Assembly (NCBI GenBank): GCA_023091665.1
Contig: JALJCQ010000013.1
Span: 1,178,001 to 1,242,000, forward strand
DNA from: Pythium myriotylum
Lineage: Eukaryota; Oomycota; Peronosporomycetes; Pythiales; Pythiaceae
Direction of reading: 5' to 3'
Length of the DNA: 64,000 nt
The notes under the pieces are model-generated. The model searched no databases, was not told the origin of the DNA, and worked only from the letters and a program-made list of their open reading frames with translations. The position numbers and the translations under genes were made by a program. Positions 1 through 10,060 of this stretch are shown piece after piece (position 1 is the stretch's first letter; the number at the start of each line of letters is the position of its first letter).

Positions 1-658
1 ACTTCTTTGGACCGTTCTGAAGGCGCGTGCGACCACCATGCGCACCGCGACCACGGTCGACCTTGAGCGCGATCTCCGACACTTCGCGCTTCTGCACCGC
101 TTCGTACTCGTGGCGCAGCATCTCCTTGACTTCAGCAAGCGAGACGTCCTTGCTGTTCTCAATGATCTTCACGATCGCATCATACTCCACAGCGAGGCCA
201 CCGAGCAGGATCACGATCTTCTCCTGGTCGCCGAGGCCGTCGCCCACCGCGGCCATGTTCATGCAGAGGTTGTCAAACTTCATAAGGTGATCGAGGATAT
301 TGTCGCCCGTCGACATCTTGAACTCGTGCAGTTGACGACGTAGTTGGATGCGATTGTGCAGGCTGTGTCGTACGAAGAAGGCTTCCAGTATCTCCCACGC
401 ATGGCGGGCACACACAGCTTCGCGCACCATTGACTGGTAGTGCGGGCTCAGCAGACGCGAGATGATCGCGAGAGCTTTCAAGTCGGCGGACTTCCACACA
501 GGCGACGTACGGTCATAGCCGCCTTCGTCCGACTTGAGGATGACATGATGGAGCAGGTCCTTGCGAGCGAGAGCCATGCGAGCGTTCCACTCCCAGAAGA
601 AGTAGTTGTCGTCGCGGAGAATGTCGTTCGGGCCGTGGTTGGGGTTCATTGGGCTCAT
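1..658 (-). CDS. Copia-type retrotransposon Gag (5' part of polyprotein, cut by window edge)
   Basis: An open frame runs from an ATG at 658 to the window edge (219 codons, no stop). It reads MSPMNPNHGPNDILRDDNYF at the start, then a helical Gag-like region including VRHSLHNRIQLRRQLHEFKM and ending in a basic segment. This is the layout of the UBN2/'gag-polypeptide of LTR copia-type' family, whose product forms the virus-like particle that packages element RNA. The protease, integrase and reverse transcriptase should lie outside the window to the left. The first ATG sits inside the putative primer-binding site, so the Met three codons further in (649) may be the true start. The frame is intact over the visible part, so the copy may be young. 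Family call from recalled domain pattern, not a search. Confidence 0.75.
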   Translation of the reverse strand, partial: MSPMNPNHGPNDILRDDNYFFWEWNARMALARKDLLHHVILKSDEGGYDRTSPVWKSADLKALAIISRLLSPHYQSMVREAVCARHAWEILEAFFVRHSLHNRIQLRRQLHEFKMSTGDNILDHLMKFDNLCMNMAAVGDGLGDQEKIVILLGGLAVEYDAIVKIIENSKDVSLAEVKEMLRHEYEAVQKREVSEIALKVDRGRGAHGGRTRLQNGPKK

Positions 659-665
659 AACCCGT
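646..665 (-). other. Putative retrotransposon primer-binding site (initiator tRNA-Met anticodon-arm complement)
   Basis: On the plus strand, 652-663 reads GGCTCATAACCC within TTGGGCTCATAACCC, the anticodon stem-loop of eukaryotic initiator tRNA-Met (GGG-CUCAUAA-CCC). In element orientation this is the complement, directly downstream of the proposed LTR end at 666. Drosophila copia is known to prime from an internally cleaved half of initiator tRNA-Met, and this position fits that mode. Base identity is seen; its use as a primer site is inference. Confidence 0.5.
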
Positions 666-774
666 TGGTTTAGAGGCAAATTGGAAAGTGAATTCTGGTT
701 AAGCGACCGAAGCATGCAGTGACCTACAGGACTAGTTCGCGGTCGCGCTACATCTAGCCTGGACATGCAAACCA
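666..774 (-). repeat. Candidate short 5' LTR of the Copia element
   Basis: The 109-bp segment begins TGGTTT (666-671) and ends AAACCA (769-774), a perfect 6-bp inverted terminal repeat with TG...CA ends. It abuts the putative primer-binding site, which is where the 5' LTR should end. 109 bp is short for an LTR, and the partner LTR is outside the window, so neither repeat identity nor a target duplication can be checked. Confidence 0.4.
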
Positions 775-1542
775 TTTACAGAGCAGAACTGCTCTCGCGC
801 CCTCCACGCGCTCCACGCGCCTCCGGGCCAATCGCGGATGCCTGACCGCGTGCTCGATAAGCAGTGCGCCCCACACAAAGTCGAGGCTTCCCACACGAAC
901 TCTGATTGGCCGAGTAAGTGTGGGGACGCCATGCCGGTGCAGGTGGAACTTCAATCAGGGCTGACTAGCCGGATGGTGATGGGTTGAAGTGGACAGATGG
1001 CGAGAGTGCTTGCTGATCATCAACAGCTCGCACAGCCAGAGGATATCCACCGTCCGCTTTGCTGCAGAGCCATCCTGTCCTACCCAGTCGAGTGTCGCAA
1101 CTAGCTCCACCCGACTCTTGGCAGGATGAATAAATGCACTACAATGGGTAGTAGAACTAATTACCACCGCTTCACAAGACCCGCGGGTGGCCAGCTCTGA
1201 TGATGGAGATGACCACAGAGACCAATACAAGCGGCCATATCCTCGCTTCAAGCATGGATACGCCGGCTTGGACTAGATATATCAAAAATGGGTCAAGCAC
1301 GAAAAGTGGGTGTTGTGAGAGAATTCCGTGGAGCAGCGCAATCGTCAGATTACTGTTTGGTGCTAAAGAAGCCATCTAGCGTTTGTGGGTGAGTGCGTAT
1401 AGAGTCCAAGACACCAGGTCAGAAAAGAACGAGGACACCACCATACAGGTTTGATGATCACCTTTCTGATGATGATGAAGGTGAAGTCTATTGAGCGCAA
1501 TAAATGTACTCTAATAGCTGGAGCTCTGATGCGATCCTGGTT
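775..1542. other. Gene-free stretch
   Basis: No open frame here has convincing protein character. The segment lies between the Copia LTR candidate and the decayed RNase H fragment and is probably old retroelement-derived or neutral sequence. Confidence 0.4.
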
Positions 1543-2046
1543 TTACCGTGGGTCAACCTGGCTGGCTAGCCAGGGCTGTAAGTCGGAGGCGGCGAGCTGA
1601 GGCAGGTCTGCGTGGCAGGTCCTGTCTGAGGGGTGACGGACTTGGCTGGATTGGGCTGTGTCCATCACATGGGTAGCCACCGACCTGGCTATGACGTTGT
1701 GGGCCCTCACCTGTTGGTGCCAGCGAGAGATCCCGATGGTGTCGGCTAGATAGCGCGCTTGGTCGTAGAGTGGCAGGAGCCGCTCGTTACGTGGCGCTCG
1801 ATACTCCCGAAGTTGTCGGAGAATGAGCCCGCTTGAGCTGATGACCGTGAGATCGCGCCATCCGTTGGCGTGGGCGGCCTGGAGACGGTCCAGAAGGCCA
1901 CGATAAGCGGCTTGGTGAGTGGTTGCGGAGGGGTCCTGATCACCTTTCTGGTATGACTCGCCTACCATGTTTTCTTTGAGAGACATCATCGGATAGCCAA
2001 GGAACTTCGTCGATTGGACTGTTCCATTTGCCGTGAGTCTGCTCAA
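1543..2046 (-). pseudogene. Decayed retroelement RNase H domain
   Basis: The minus-strand frame of up to 167 codons resembles the C-terminal ribonuclease H domain common in oomycete retroelements: THQAAYRGLLDRLQAAHANG, then VISSSGLILRQLREYRAPRN, then a stretch matching the usual 'LYxQARxLAD...HxxRxxNxxAxxxAxxxMDT' pattern (LYDQARYLADTIG, HVMDTAQSS). The catalytic Asp normally found in 'GDSxLVxxQ' is replaced by Ser (SSSGLILRQ). The frame lacks the glycine-rich first strand and the rest of a polyprotein, so it is an isolated, inactive fragment. Parent element type (LINE or other) cannot be decided from this piece. Confidence 0.55.
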
Positions 2047-2668
2047 GCCGCCGTGCTGAGAACACCGACGACTGAGGAAGCCAGTTCTGGCGCCAGCAGC
2101 ATCAACAAGAGCACCTACAGGATAAAAAGCTGAGCTTCAACACCAGCCAAAACAGCAATAACAGCGGCCACGCGGAAGTAGTAAGAAGTCCGTTGCAGAC
2201 TCCTCGTAGATGAGGATAATGGTTCAAGTAAGGTCTAGTAAATTCATCTGTGTGAAATCCTAGTCATAGCTGACTACTCGTGACCACAGCTGCGACCACA
2301 ACAAACGACAAGGAATATGCCTCCGTGGTTATCCTCGATTGTACGTAATCGCTTCGTTTCAATTGTGGATATGCAATCATGCCGTCTCCCGAGCGCTCGC
2401 ACACTGAACGTCCATCTGGGTCCCACAGACATCTTTTCGCGTATCGCAGGACAATATTCTGTCGTCCGGCTCAGCCGATGTAGGGTGCCGTTCAGCAGCG
2501 GATCGATCTTGACCTTGAATCCGGTATCCGATCCGGTGGATGATTGAACTATGCTCCTGTCTTCGTGCTTTCGCGCTTCCGCGCTACGTGCTTCTGTGCT
2601 TACGTCCGTCTGTGCCTAGACAACGCCAGCTATGCCTTCGGACTCCTCGACACTCCTGCCCTTCACGC
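2047..2668. other. Intergenic region, 5' flank of the polygalacturonase
   Basis: No coding region is supported before the initiator element at 2669. An in-frame ATG at 2632 precedes that element and is therefore unlikely to be a start codon. Confidence 0.45.
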
Positions 2669-2684
2669 GCTCATTGTGCAATCT
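2669..2684 (+). promoter_or_regulatory. Oomycete initiator element (Inr) of the polygalacturonase gene
   Basis: The sequence GCTCATTGTGCAATCT closely fits the described oomycete initiator consensus GCTCATTYBNCAWTTT. It lies 120 bp upstream of the ATG at 2804, a reasonable 5' UTR length, and downstream of the competing ATG at 2632. Confidence 0.6.
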
Positions 2685-2803
2685 ACCACTACCAGTTCAC
2701 TCACTACTGACAAGGCAACAAGCAGGCTCGCTCATAAGCCACAAGTCACAAGACACCGACCACCAACCACCGAATACCAACCACCGAATACCAACCACTC
2801 ATC

Positions 2804-3894
2804 ATGAAGTTCGCGTCTTTGGATCCACCATCGCACTCACGCTCTCCCTCGCTGCAGTAGCCTGCAACGTCCACGCAAAGCAGGATGTAGCTCAAGCCGG
2901 ATGCACGCTCACCGGAACCTACTCTAGCTCGTCCGACCTCAGCGGCTGCAGCCACATCACCATCTCTTCACTCAACGTCCCAGCCGGTGTCCAACTCGAC
3001 CTCACCAAAGTTCCATCAGGAGCCACCATCACGTTCACCGGCACAACGACGTTCGGCACGGAGCTGTGGCAAGGACCACTCGTGCTCTTGACGGGCTCTA
3101 ACCTCAAGGTGAACGGAACGGGTACGCTGGACGGCCAGGGCGACTGGTACTGGAAGCAAGGGCAGTCCGTGACGCGTCCAGTATTCTTTCAACTCAAGCA
3201 CGTTGACAATTCCAACCTGTCTGGATTCAAGATCCTCAATTCGCCCTACCGCACCTTCAGCATTATCAACTCGGTCGCCACGACGCTCACAAGTCTCACG
3301 CTCGACTCGAGCTCGGGCGACGGGCTCGCCAAGAACACGGACGGTTTCGATCTCAGCCAGAACACGGGCATCAAGATCCTCAGCAACACCATCAAGAACC
3401 AGGACGACTGTCTCGCCATGCAGTCCAGTACCGACACCACCTTCTCGGACAACACATGTATCGGAGGTCACGGTATCTCGGTCGGCTCGATCGGTGGCGA
3501 TGTCGTCGACAGCACCGACACGGTCTCGGGCCTGATTGTCAGTGGTAATCAGATCACCAACAGCGAGAACGGACTACGCATCAAGACCATCGTCGGACTC
3601 GAAGGACTCGTGTTCAACGCCACGTACACTGAGAACACGCTCACGAACGTCAAGAACGCCATCGTGATGCACTCGGACTACGACAAGGCCACACAAGGTT
3701 ACAGTGGCACTGCGTCGAGCAAGGTCGATATTAAGGACATCACGATCTCTGGTCTCAAGGGAACAGCTACGAATTTGTACGATGTCTTCGTAAACCCGAG
3801 CGTGGTGTCGGGCTGGAAGTGGTCCGGTGTTACCGTGATGGCGACGAACAAGGGCTCATGCAAGGGCGAACCAAGTACGGTTACCTGTGCCTAA
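2804..3894 (+). CDS. Secreted endo-polygalacturonase (GH28), start codon out of frame with the body
   Basis: Pectin-degrading enzyme of family GH28 that hydrolyses alpha-1,4-galacturonan in plant cell walls after secretion. The body frame carries all family motifs: NTDGFD (3338), QDDCLAMQS (3400), GGHGISVGSIGG (3464) and RIKT (3577). It ends ...VTCA at a TAA (3892-3894). A signal peptide is visible (FGSTIALTLSLAAVACNVHA). The natural start ATGAAGTTCGCGTCT at 2804 is in another frame and meets a stop within about 20 codons. The body frame stays open upstream only to an ATG at 2632, which precedes the initiator element. A net single-base loss around 2815-2822 explains this, so the allele may be a fresh pseudogene or hold a sequencing error. 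The rest is intact at full family length, about 360 residues. Confidence 0.85.
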
Positions 3895-4146
3895 GCGGAA
3901 GAGGCGTGTTTCCGGGACAGAGCTTTAGCAGTCGAGTATCGCGCTCCAGCGCGTCCAACAGCATTCCTCGTAATCTTTTGAGGAATGCGGCAAGCACAGA
4001 CTGCTACTTTGTAATGAGATACCCGTTAAGATAACCTCAGTTTGGGTTCTCGGCTATGCCTTGTTTTCTTTTGTGTTACTGAGAGAGTTGACGATCCAGG
4101 AGAGAGCAGTCTTGATGGCTTATCCAACACACGACCTGGTCTCAAA
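3895..4146. other. Polygalacturonase 3' flank
   Basis: No gene seen; likely 3' UTR and spacer between the intact polygalacturonase and its decayed relative. Confidence 0.4.
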
Positions 4147-4260
4147 GGAAATTGCTTCGAAGTTGTACGATGCCTTCACGAACCCGTCTGTGGGTGCGTT
4201 TGGCCGTAGAGGTCTGGCATCACGGTGTCGGCGAAGGAGCAGGGTCTCAAATACGGGCCC
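4147..4260 (+). pseudogene. Decayed 3' end of a second polygalacturonase
   Basis: The segment aligns by eye with the 3' end of the adjacent GH28 gene: TTGTACGATGCCTTCACGAA here versus TTGTACGATGTCTTCGTAAA at 3774. The downstream part GGTCTGGCATCACGGTGTCG parallels GGTCCGGTGTTACCGTGATG at 3821. The encoded KLYDAFTNPSV matches NLYDVFVNPSV of the intact gene. Only the last ~40 codons are recognisable and the frame soon breaks, so this is the stump of a tandem duplicate. Confidence 0.6.
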
Positions 4261-4801
4261 GCCTAGCAGTACCCTTTACAGCACGAAGCAAAAGGGTCAT
4301 CATCAGCGAACGATATCATTCATTGAAAAGCCATAGATTCTGGACTGAATGTGTCTCTTCTATGATAATGAGGATGAGATCTCGAACCATTTCAAACAAT
4401 CCTCGTGTCCGTGGTCGCAGATAACGATCTAGGGTGATAGGGCTTGGAAAATATTTATTGATTATTGATTGCCATAGACGATTTGTTTTTGGCTCACAGT
4501 TTGCAGTATCCGCCTTTGCACTTGAAGGATCGTTCATTCTTGATGTGGTGAGTCCTCTTACTGTGGAAGTCATACCTTATCTTCATTTACTATCCATCCA
4601 ATAAGCAGGGAGGGCAATCTCTGAACTCCACCGCGTGCCAGTGTGCAAAGTGGGATAGTGGTTTCCGCGAGGTTTCACGAATGTATCCACCGTTTCGTGT
4701 GTTCATTTAGCCTCTCTGGCTGGACTCCCCTGCATTCCCAGACGCAAAAACTGCCATTTGGCTTCTCGAATTTGTTTGTCGCGTTTGCCAGTACGGAACG
4801 A
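4261..4801. other. Intergenic region
   Basis: No coding sequence supported. The plus-strand frame entering the next gene is open from 4643, but the first plausible start is at 4802. Confidence 0.4.
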
Positions 4802-5536
4802 ATGCAGCACGCCTCGCTACGCGCCATTTACAGCGCTGGACTCAAGCCCAAGAATGTTGCCACGGTTTCCCCCGCTTTGGACGATTCCGACGAAGAGAAT
4901 CCCGTGGAAGACGGTAATAACGTTAAAGCCCCTTCTTCTCCCGCCAGCGCCATCGACGACGCCGCAGTGCCCTCTATCCCGTTACAGACAAAAAGTTCGC
5001 TCCGTCCAACTTCTTCGTCTTCGCTCTTCGCGATCGGGCGCCGCCGATCAAATCAAGACGATCTCGAGGGCTCTGCCGAGAAGTATGCAGTCGTCGGGCA
5101 GAAACAGCACTGGCGTCGAGAGCGAGCCCGACGTCATGAAGTTCCAGGTACCATCAAGCATGTGACCGAGGACGATCTCGACGGCAACGGAGAAGAGCGG
5201 GACCAGCTCGGTGAGCGCGCGTCGTCGTATCTCTCGACTGGTGACCAGCTCGAGATTCCCACCCTCACGACAGCGCGGCTATCGTCTCAAGGCTCGAGTC
5301 GTGAGTCCTCTCGTAGGGATTCCAGCCAATTCTCCAGCGGCCGGCGAAGCGAGGACGATAGGACCCAGACTGAGCGCGAGATGTTTGTCGTCACTCGTCA
5401 GAAGAAGTCCAAGTACGCGGCGAAGCTTTACATGCCCGGGCAGAATCCGCTGTATTTGGGGCGGTATCGGAGCGAGGAAGCCGCTCGCGCAGCGTGTGAG
5501 AGTGCATTCACAACTATCACGACTCCACGAAAGTAA
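4802..5536 (+). CDS. Uncharacterised Ser-rich protein with a short AP2-like C-terminal motif
   Basis: A 244-codon frame starting MQHASLRAIYSAGLKP. Most of it is low-complexity and charged (Ser/Arg/Asp/Glu), suggesting disorder. Only the last ~45 residues look ordered: KYAAKLYMPGQNPLYLGRYR followed by SEEAARAACESA. This resembles the beta-strand/helix pattern of AP2-type or related small DNA-binding modules, in which a GRY/F-x-x-E-E-A-A-x-A-x-x segment is common. I infer a nuclear protein with low confidence. The start is chosen because the residues before Met 4802 are Cys/Phe-rich and unlike the rest. A splice site near the stop (GTAAAC at 5532) could extend it, but no convincing acceptor frame was found. 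Same strand as the next gene. Confidence 0.55.
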   Translation: MQHASLRAIYSAGLKPKNVATVSPALDDSDEENPVEDGNNVKAPSSPASAIDDAAVPSIPLQTKSSLRPTSSSSLFAIGRRRSNQDDLEGSAEKYAVVGQKQHWRRERARRHEVPGTIKHVTEDDLDGNGEERDQLGERASSYLSTGDQLEIPTLTTARLSSQGSSRESSRRDSSQFSSGRRSEDDRTQTEREMFVVTRQKKSKYAAKLYMPGQNPLYLGRYRSEEAARAACESAFTTITTPRK

Positions 5537-5690
5537 ACAAAATTCAAACATAACTTGTTCTCCGCTACTGCGCTCGACCAGATTGAGCACAAGTTCGGTA
5601 TTTTTGGGCACCTCTTTGAGGAGTACGACGAGCCCTTGAGCAGAACTCGGTCAGGCTCGTCACTCGCGCGCAGACTTCTTCTTGAAAAGC

Positions 5691-8646
5691 ATGGAGCCAA
5701 CGTCCGGGAACACTTTCGCAAATGGGCTGGAGGGTGATGATCGTTGTAGGAAGAAATCGATTTCCATGCCCGAGACCCAGGAGCAACTGCCTGTGATCCT
5801 GAAGCACGCCGCGACAGCGCGAGAAAGTGAGATCGCGAGACACGAGCGCCTGCGGGGACTCGGAGGGGGAGATATGAGTCGCGCTGCACGCTTGGTTCGA
5901 ATTCGCCATGCTCCTCCGCCTACTGGCGCCTGTAAGGTCTCGAGCTCGGTGATCGAATTCCCTCGACTAAAGGCGTCGTCACAACGTGAGGCTGACTCAG
6001 CCGAGAAGGTACGCGCGCTGCAGGCCATGGAAGCCGAACTAGAGATCAAGCAGGCTGAGACGGCAACGTTCTTTAAAACTTTAAACGATCTACAGCAGCG
6101 GTCAGTGAGCGGGTCGATGAAGGCACTGCTCCAGCAGATCTCCAACCTGCTCATTCGTGCGACATACCAATTGGCTACCTCGGGAGAAGGCGACTTGAGT
6201 TCGCCGGACGTCGACCCATCAGCGATAGAAGAACTTGCAGGCCACGAGTTCTTTTCGCTCTACTCTCACGCTCAACAAAGTCTCGAGGTCGAGGATCTCA
6301 AGAAGCACCATCTTGAGACGAAACTCGAGATGGAGCGTTCGCTCGAAACGGAGCTCGTCGGTGTGCTCCAGCAGCTGGAACGCGACCTCCATGCGATCCG
6401 CTCGCAGCATCTCGAGAACCATGAGCGCGTCGAAGCGGAGCGCACGGCCGTGATGGAACTGGAGGAACAGCACGCGGGGTTGGTCGCACAGGAGCTGCGG
6501 CTTCAGAAAGAGTGTGATGGCCTCGAGCAGCAGGCCAATCGGCAACGCACGCAGCTCTCCGATCTGCAAAGCAAGTCAGCGTATCTCGATTTCATCTCGC
6601 GCATCCCGCTCAAGAGGCATCTCGAACAAAAGAAAGTAAAAGAGCAGGAGGAAGCGCTACGCGCTGTAGTCGAACAAGAGGAAGAAGAAAACAAAAAGCT
6701 CGAGCAGGAACTCGCCAAACTCGATGAGCAGCTCCTAGCACTCGGTGACCAGCTCGAGAGAGACGTCGCTCACCGCGCGATGTTCCGAGTCCAGCTAAAT
6801 AAAGTCGAAAAAGTCCGCGACGTGACACACTTGGACTGCCAGCGGCTCCGCGATAGCCACACCCCACGTCCTGCGTGGGACGCGATCATTGAGAAGATTC
6901 CCGAGCTCTCGAACAACGACGATATCGAGTGGGACGAGCTTCAAGCTGCCATGGGCAACACGGCCGTGCTCATGCTCCAACGAGCCGACGCTGCAGCGCG
7001 GAACGAAAGAAGAACCGCCCGACGAGAGAGCAATAACCAAGTTGACGGCGAGGACAGCGGGGAAAGTAGCTATGATGATAACGAAGATGATGGAGAAGTT
7101 GGCGGCCAGACACAAGAGCTCGTGAAGGAGATCTTGCAATGGATCGAGCGGCTACAGAAGCACTGTGGCGTCAACCTCCACCTAAGTCGAGTACGTTTGC
7201 CTACTGCATGCCAACCGTTGTCGTGGGTGTTTTAACCTGTTTGTTCATCATAGATTTGGCATGACGTGGAAGAAGCGCGCGTGGAGCTAAACATCTTGCA
7301 GCATCAACTCGAGCAAGCGCTCCGCAAACGCAACCGGTACACGAGCAAGATTCACCGCCACACCAATGACCAGAATGCCTCGACCACGGCCACTCAGAGG
7401 CCAAAGCAAGAGTATATCTGCGCACTCGGTGTCCACTCTGAGATTCCGTTATTTCTACGGCATCAAGGTAAAGTGAAGCGCCATCCACTCAAGAAAGGCG
7501 AGCTCGAAGCCTTGATTCGCAAGGTCTGGACGGAGAAGCGACAGCGAGAGAAACGGAATCCTCACCTGCGGCTTCCGCTTGAAGAGGTCTTGTATGAGAA
7601 ACTCCACCGCAAGTACGGGTTCCAGCCGCTGATCGCCGAGTGGGGGTATAACATCTTGCTCTCGCTCGACGCATTTGCGTGGGATCCCGAGATCGAGCTG
7701 TTCCTGCTGTGCCTCACGAACGCAGTCTCGGACTGTGTGTATCTGGACCAGGAGATGGCAATCGACAAGTGCGGCTCGATGCTGGTCAAACTCAGCGAGA
7801 CTTACGGCATCGACAGCTTCATCGCGGAGCGTCGAGTGCTGCTCAAAGATGCGCTCGTGGCGCTGCGCAAGTTATTCCCGCTCAAGACGTCCGTGCAGCT
7901 GCAGGCTCTCGAGAAGGCCATAATCCGTGACATGCACAAGATGAAGCGAGGCGGCAACGATTCAATCCTGTACATCGATGACATCTTGCCTAGGGCCGTG
8001 CAGCACCCGCGCGGGTTCTTTGTCAAGGCGATCCGGTCCCAGCACTTCAAGGAGATCCAGGAATATTACTCTGCACTCACCGCGTACGGGCGGTCATCCT
8101 GAGAGTGGTGGAGAAGAGGAGAAGCTAACTCAATCTACTTTGGCTAAGCAGAGAGCTCGAATCCCGCGATGAGCACAAGACCGGCCAGCTCCCACTGCAT
8201 CAAGTGCGCGAGGTACGGACGCGGCCAGACGCGAGCCTTAGTTCGGAGAATTTTTATTCGCCTCTGACTGGTGGTAACAGGCAATGCTGGGGATCGACCC
8301 GCTGGCCGACTCTAACGCTGTTTGGAACGCGCTGATGCGTGGTGTTGGCGTGAAGGCCCGCGCACAGTTGGAGATGCACGAGGTGTATCCGTACAAGCCT
8401 CTGCTGCGGGTGAGTCCCAGCTTGGTCATGCGGGAGGCCAAGGGAGGCTAATTACCTCTTGTCTAGCAAATGAACACCACGGGACTGCTCAAGTTCGCGC
8501 TCAACTTCGACCCGAGCGCCGAGCTCAACTTGCAGCGCAAGGGCACGATCGATCTCTCGGTGCTCTCTGGTGCGGGCCGGTCGCGCAAGTCGCTCGTCGT
8601 GGGCTCGCGGCCGGGCTCCCAGGAGCACTTGGTCAGCTTAGGCTAG
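5691..8646 (+). CDS. Coiled-coil protein, five exons (about 899 aa)
   Basis: Proposed exons 5691-7190, 7254-8083, 8152-8212, 8281-8409 and 8467-8646; introns of 63, 68, 68 and 57 bp, all GT-AG and frame-consistent (900 codons including stop). Residues about 90-410 form a long coiled coil (Glu/Gln/Leu heptads such as LEQQANRQRTQLSDLQSKSA). An acidic linker follows (about 450-480), then a conserved-looking globular C-terminal half with YEKLHRKYGFQPLIAEWGYN and a possible calcium-loop-like segment SRDEHKTGQLPLHQVREAM spanning exons 3-4. I do not recognise the family. The architecture is typical of cytoskeletal or flagellar/basal-body proteins, but that is inference. The start is the first ATG of the frame; an upstream exon is possible because 5580-5735 also reads like protein in another frame. 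Confidence 0.65.
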
Positions 8647-8729
8647 TTGTTTGTGTATTGTACCTCCTCAAGAGCTCTGCTCGCCAACAGTTTGATTTGA
8701 CGGTCTCACCTCGAAGCGACGCAGCTCCA

Positions 8730-9635
8730 ATGTCGAGCAGCTTCAAGCAGAAGAAGCTCAAGACGCTGGCGACGCGCAAGAAGACGCGCAAGCGCAAGAT
8801 GGAGAGCGGCATGACGCACGAGGACGAGTCCGGACGGCTCTTCCAGCCCCCGAGTCGCCGCGATCCGCGGTGGAGGAAGCCCGACGTCGCGACGGTGGTC
8901 GAGGGCGTCGTGCGTGCCGCCAAGAAGCGCCGCGTCGCGCTCGCGGATGGCGATGACGACGAGCAGGAGGACGACGATGACCGTGATGAGCCGGAGATGG
9001 TGGACCCGATCGAGTCGGATGCAGAGCGCGGAGAGGAGTCGGTCCCGCTGCAGGAAGAGAAAGAGGCTGCGGAGCCTGAGGACGACGGGCGCCCCAAGCC
9101 CCCCGTGAAGCTGTGTCTCTCGCTTGAAGACTGCATTGCTGCCGCGACGAAGAAGCACGGAGCCATCCGCCGCAAGGACACGCGGCAAAAGGCCAAAGTG
9201 CTGATCCTCTGCGACGCGCCGTCGCTCGTCAAGGGCCTGAAGAAGAGCCTCGCGATCAAGCCCGTGGTCGCGCGCTCGACAAGCAAGCTCGGCGTGCGCT
9301 CGAGTGGAGACAAGAAAGTTGACGTCTCATACAAGAACATCGCGCCGCTCAAGACGCCGATGGACAAGTTCCAGGAGGCGAACGAAGACATCCTCAAGGA
9401 CTACAAGGTGGGCAAGATCGCGACGCTTGTGGCCGAGGACTCGTCGTTCTACCCGTACTCGAATTTGGCGATCCGCCACGCGATCCACGTGGCCAAGTCG
9501 GCCAGCTCCGTTCTCAATCTCGACCGCGCGCTGCTCGACGACGTGGAGCTGCACACGTTCGTGGTCAACGACAAAGGCGCGTCGCTCTCGGCCGACGACA
9601 AGGCGCGGCTCGGCGACAGATTCACGATGCCGTAG
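8730..9635 (+). CDS. Uncharacterised nuclear-type basic/acidic protein
   Basis: A single-exon frame of 301 codons, 83 bp after the previous stop. It begins MSSSFKQKKLKTLATRKKTR, a lysine/arginine cluster that would work as a nuclear or nucleolar signal. A second basic patch (AAKKRRVAL) is followed by a run of Asp/Glu. The C-terminal ~170 residues are ordered, with YKNIAPLKTPMDKFQEANED and SSFYPYSNLAIRHAIHVAKS. No domain is recognised. Composition suggests a ribosome-biogenesis or chromatin factor; this is a guess from charge pattern only. The open frame extends upstream of 8730 but overlaps the previous gene's last exon, so the ATG in the new basic segment was taken. Confidence 0.6.
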   Translation: MSSSFKQKKLKTLATRKKTRKRKMESGMTHEDESGRLFQPPSRRDPRWRKPDVATVVEGVVRAAKKRRVALADGDDDEQEDDDDRDEPEMVDPIESDAERGEESVPLQEEKEAAEPEDDGRPKPPVKLCLSLEDCIAAATKKHGAIRRKDTRQKAKVLILCDAPSLVKGLKKSLAIKPVVARSTSKLGVRSSGDKKVDVSYKNIAPLKTPMDKFQEANEDILKDYKVGKIATLVAEDSSFYPYSNLAIRHAIHVAKSASSVLNLDRALLDDVELHTFVVNDKGASLSADDKARLGDRFTMP

Positions 9636-10060
9636 ACGCCGAGACTAACGAATAGAGCTAATCAATACGTACGTAGTAGTAGGACTATACATGTAGGTGT
9701 GCGGTTGGATTTCGTGGTAGTACTACTTTTTCCTCAAAATAGTAGGAGCGTGTTGGCCGCCGATTCCTTAATATTTCACGAAACCAAACTGAAGTGTAAC
9801 CGACGGTGGTTCTATGTGTGTAAAAGTAACCTACTGACTGATTTTACCAGAACAGGGTGAAGATACCAGCCGAGTTTCGCAAAAGAAGATGAGACCGAGC
9901 GCGATCCTCCCCAACTCCCAGTCATCGGTTCAGCTCCTCGAAAAATCGAAAGAACACTTCGCGCGTGAACCAGAGACCCACTCGTCGATCGGCCGGCCGC
10001 CCGTCGCTTCTTATCCCTTCAGTTGGCTCCCCCTCCACTCCCTTTTCCCCGGTCCGAGCC
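9636..10060. other. Intergenic region
   Basis: AT-richer spacer containing the 3' flank of the preceding gene and the promoter of the next one. No coding potential or RNA gene seen. Confidence 0.4.

Noticed and set aside
2632..2803. In-frame upstream ATG extending the polygalacturonase
   Set aside because: It lies upstream of the initiator element and would put a low-complexity Thr/Asn/His stretch before the signal peptide.
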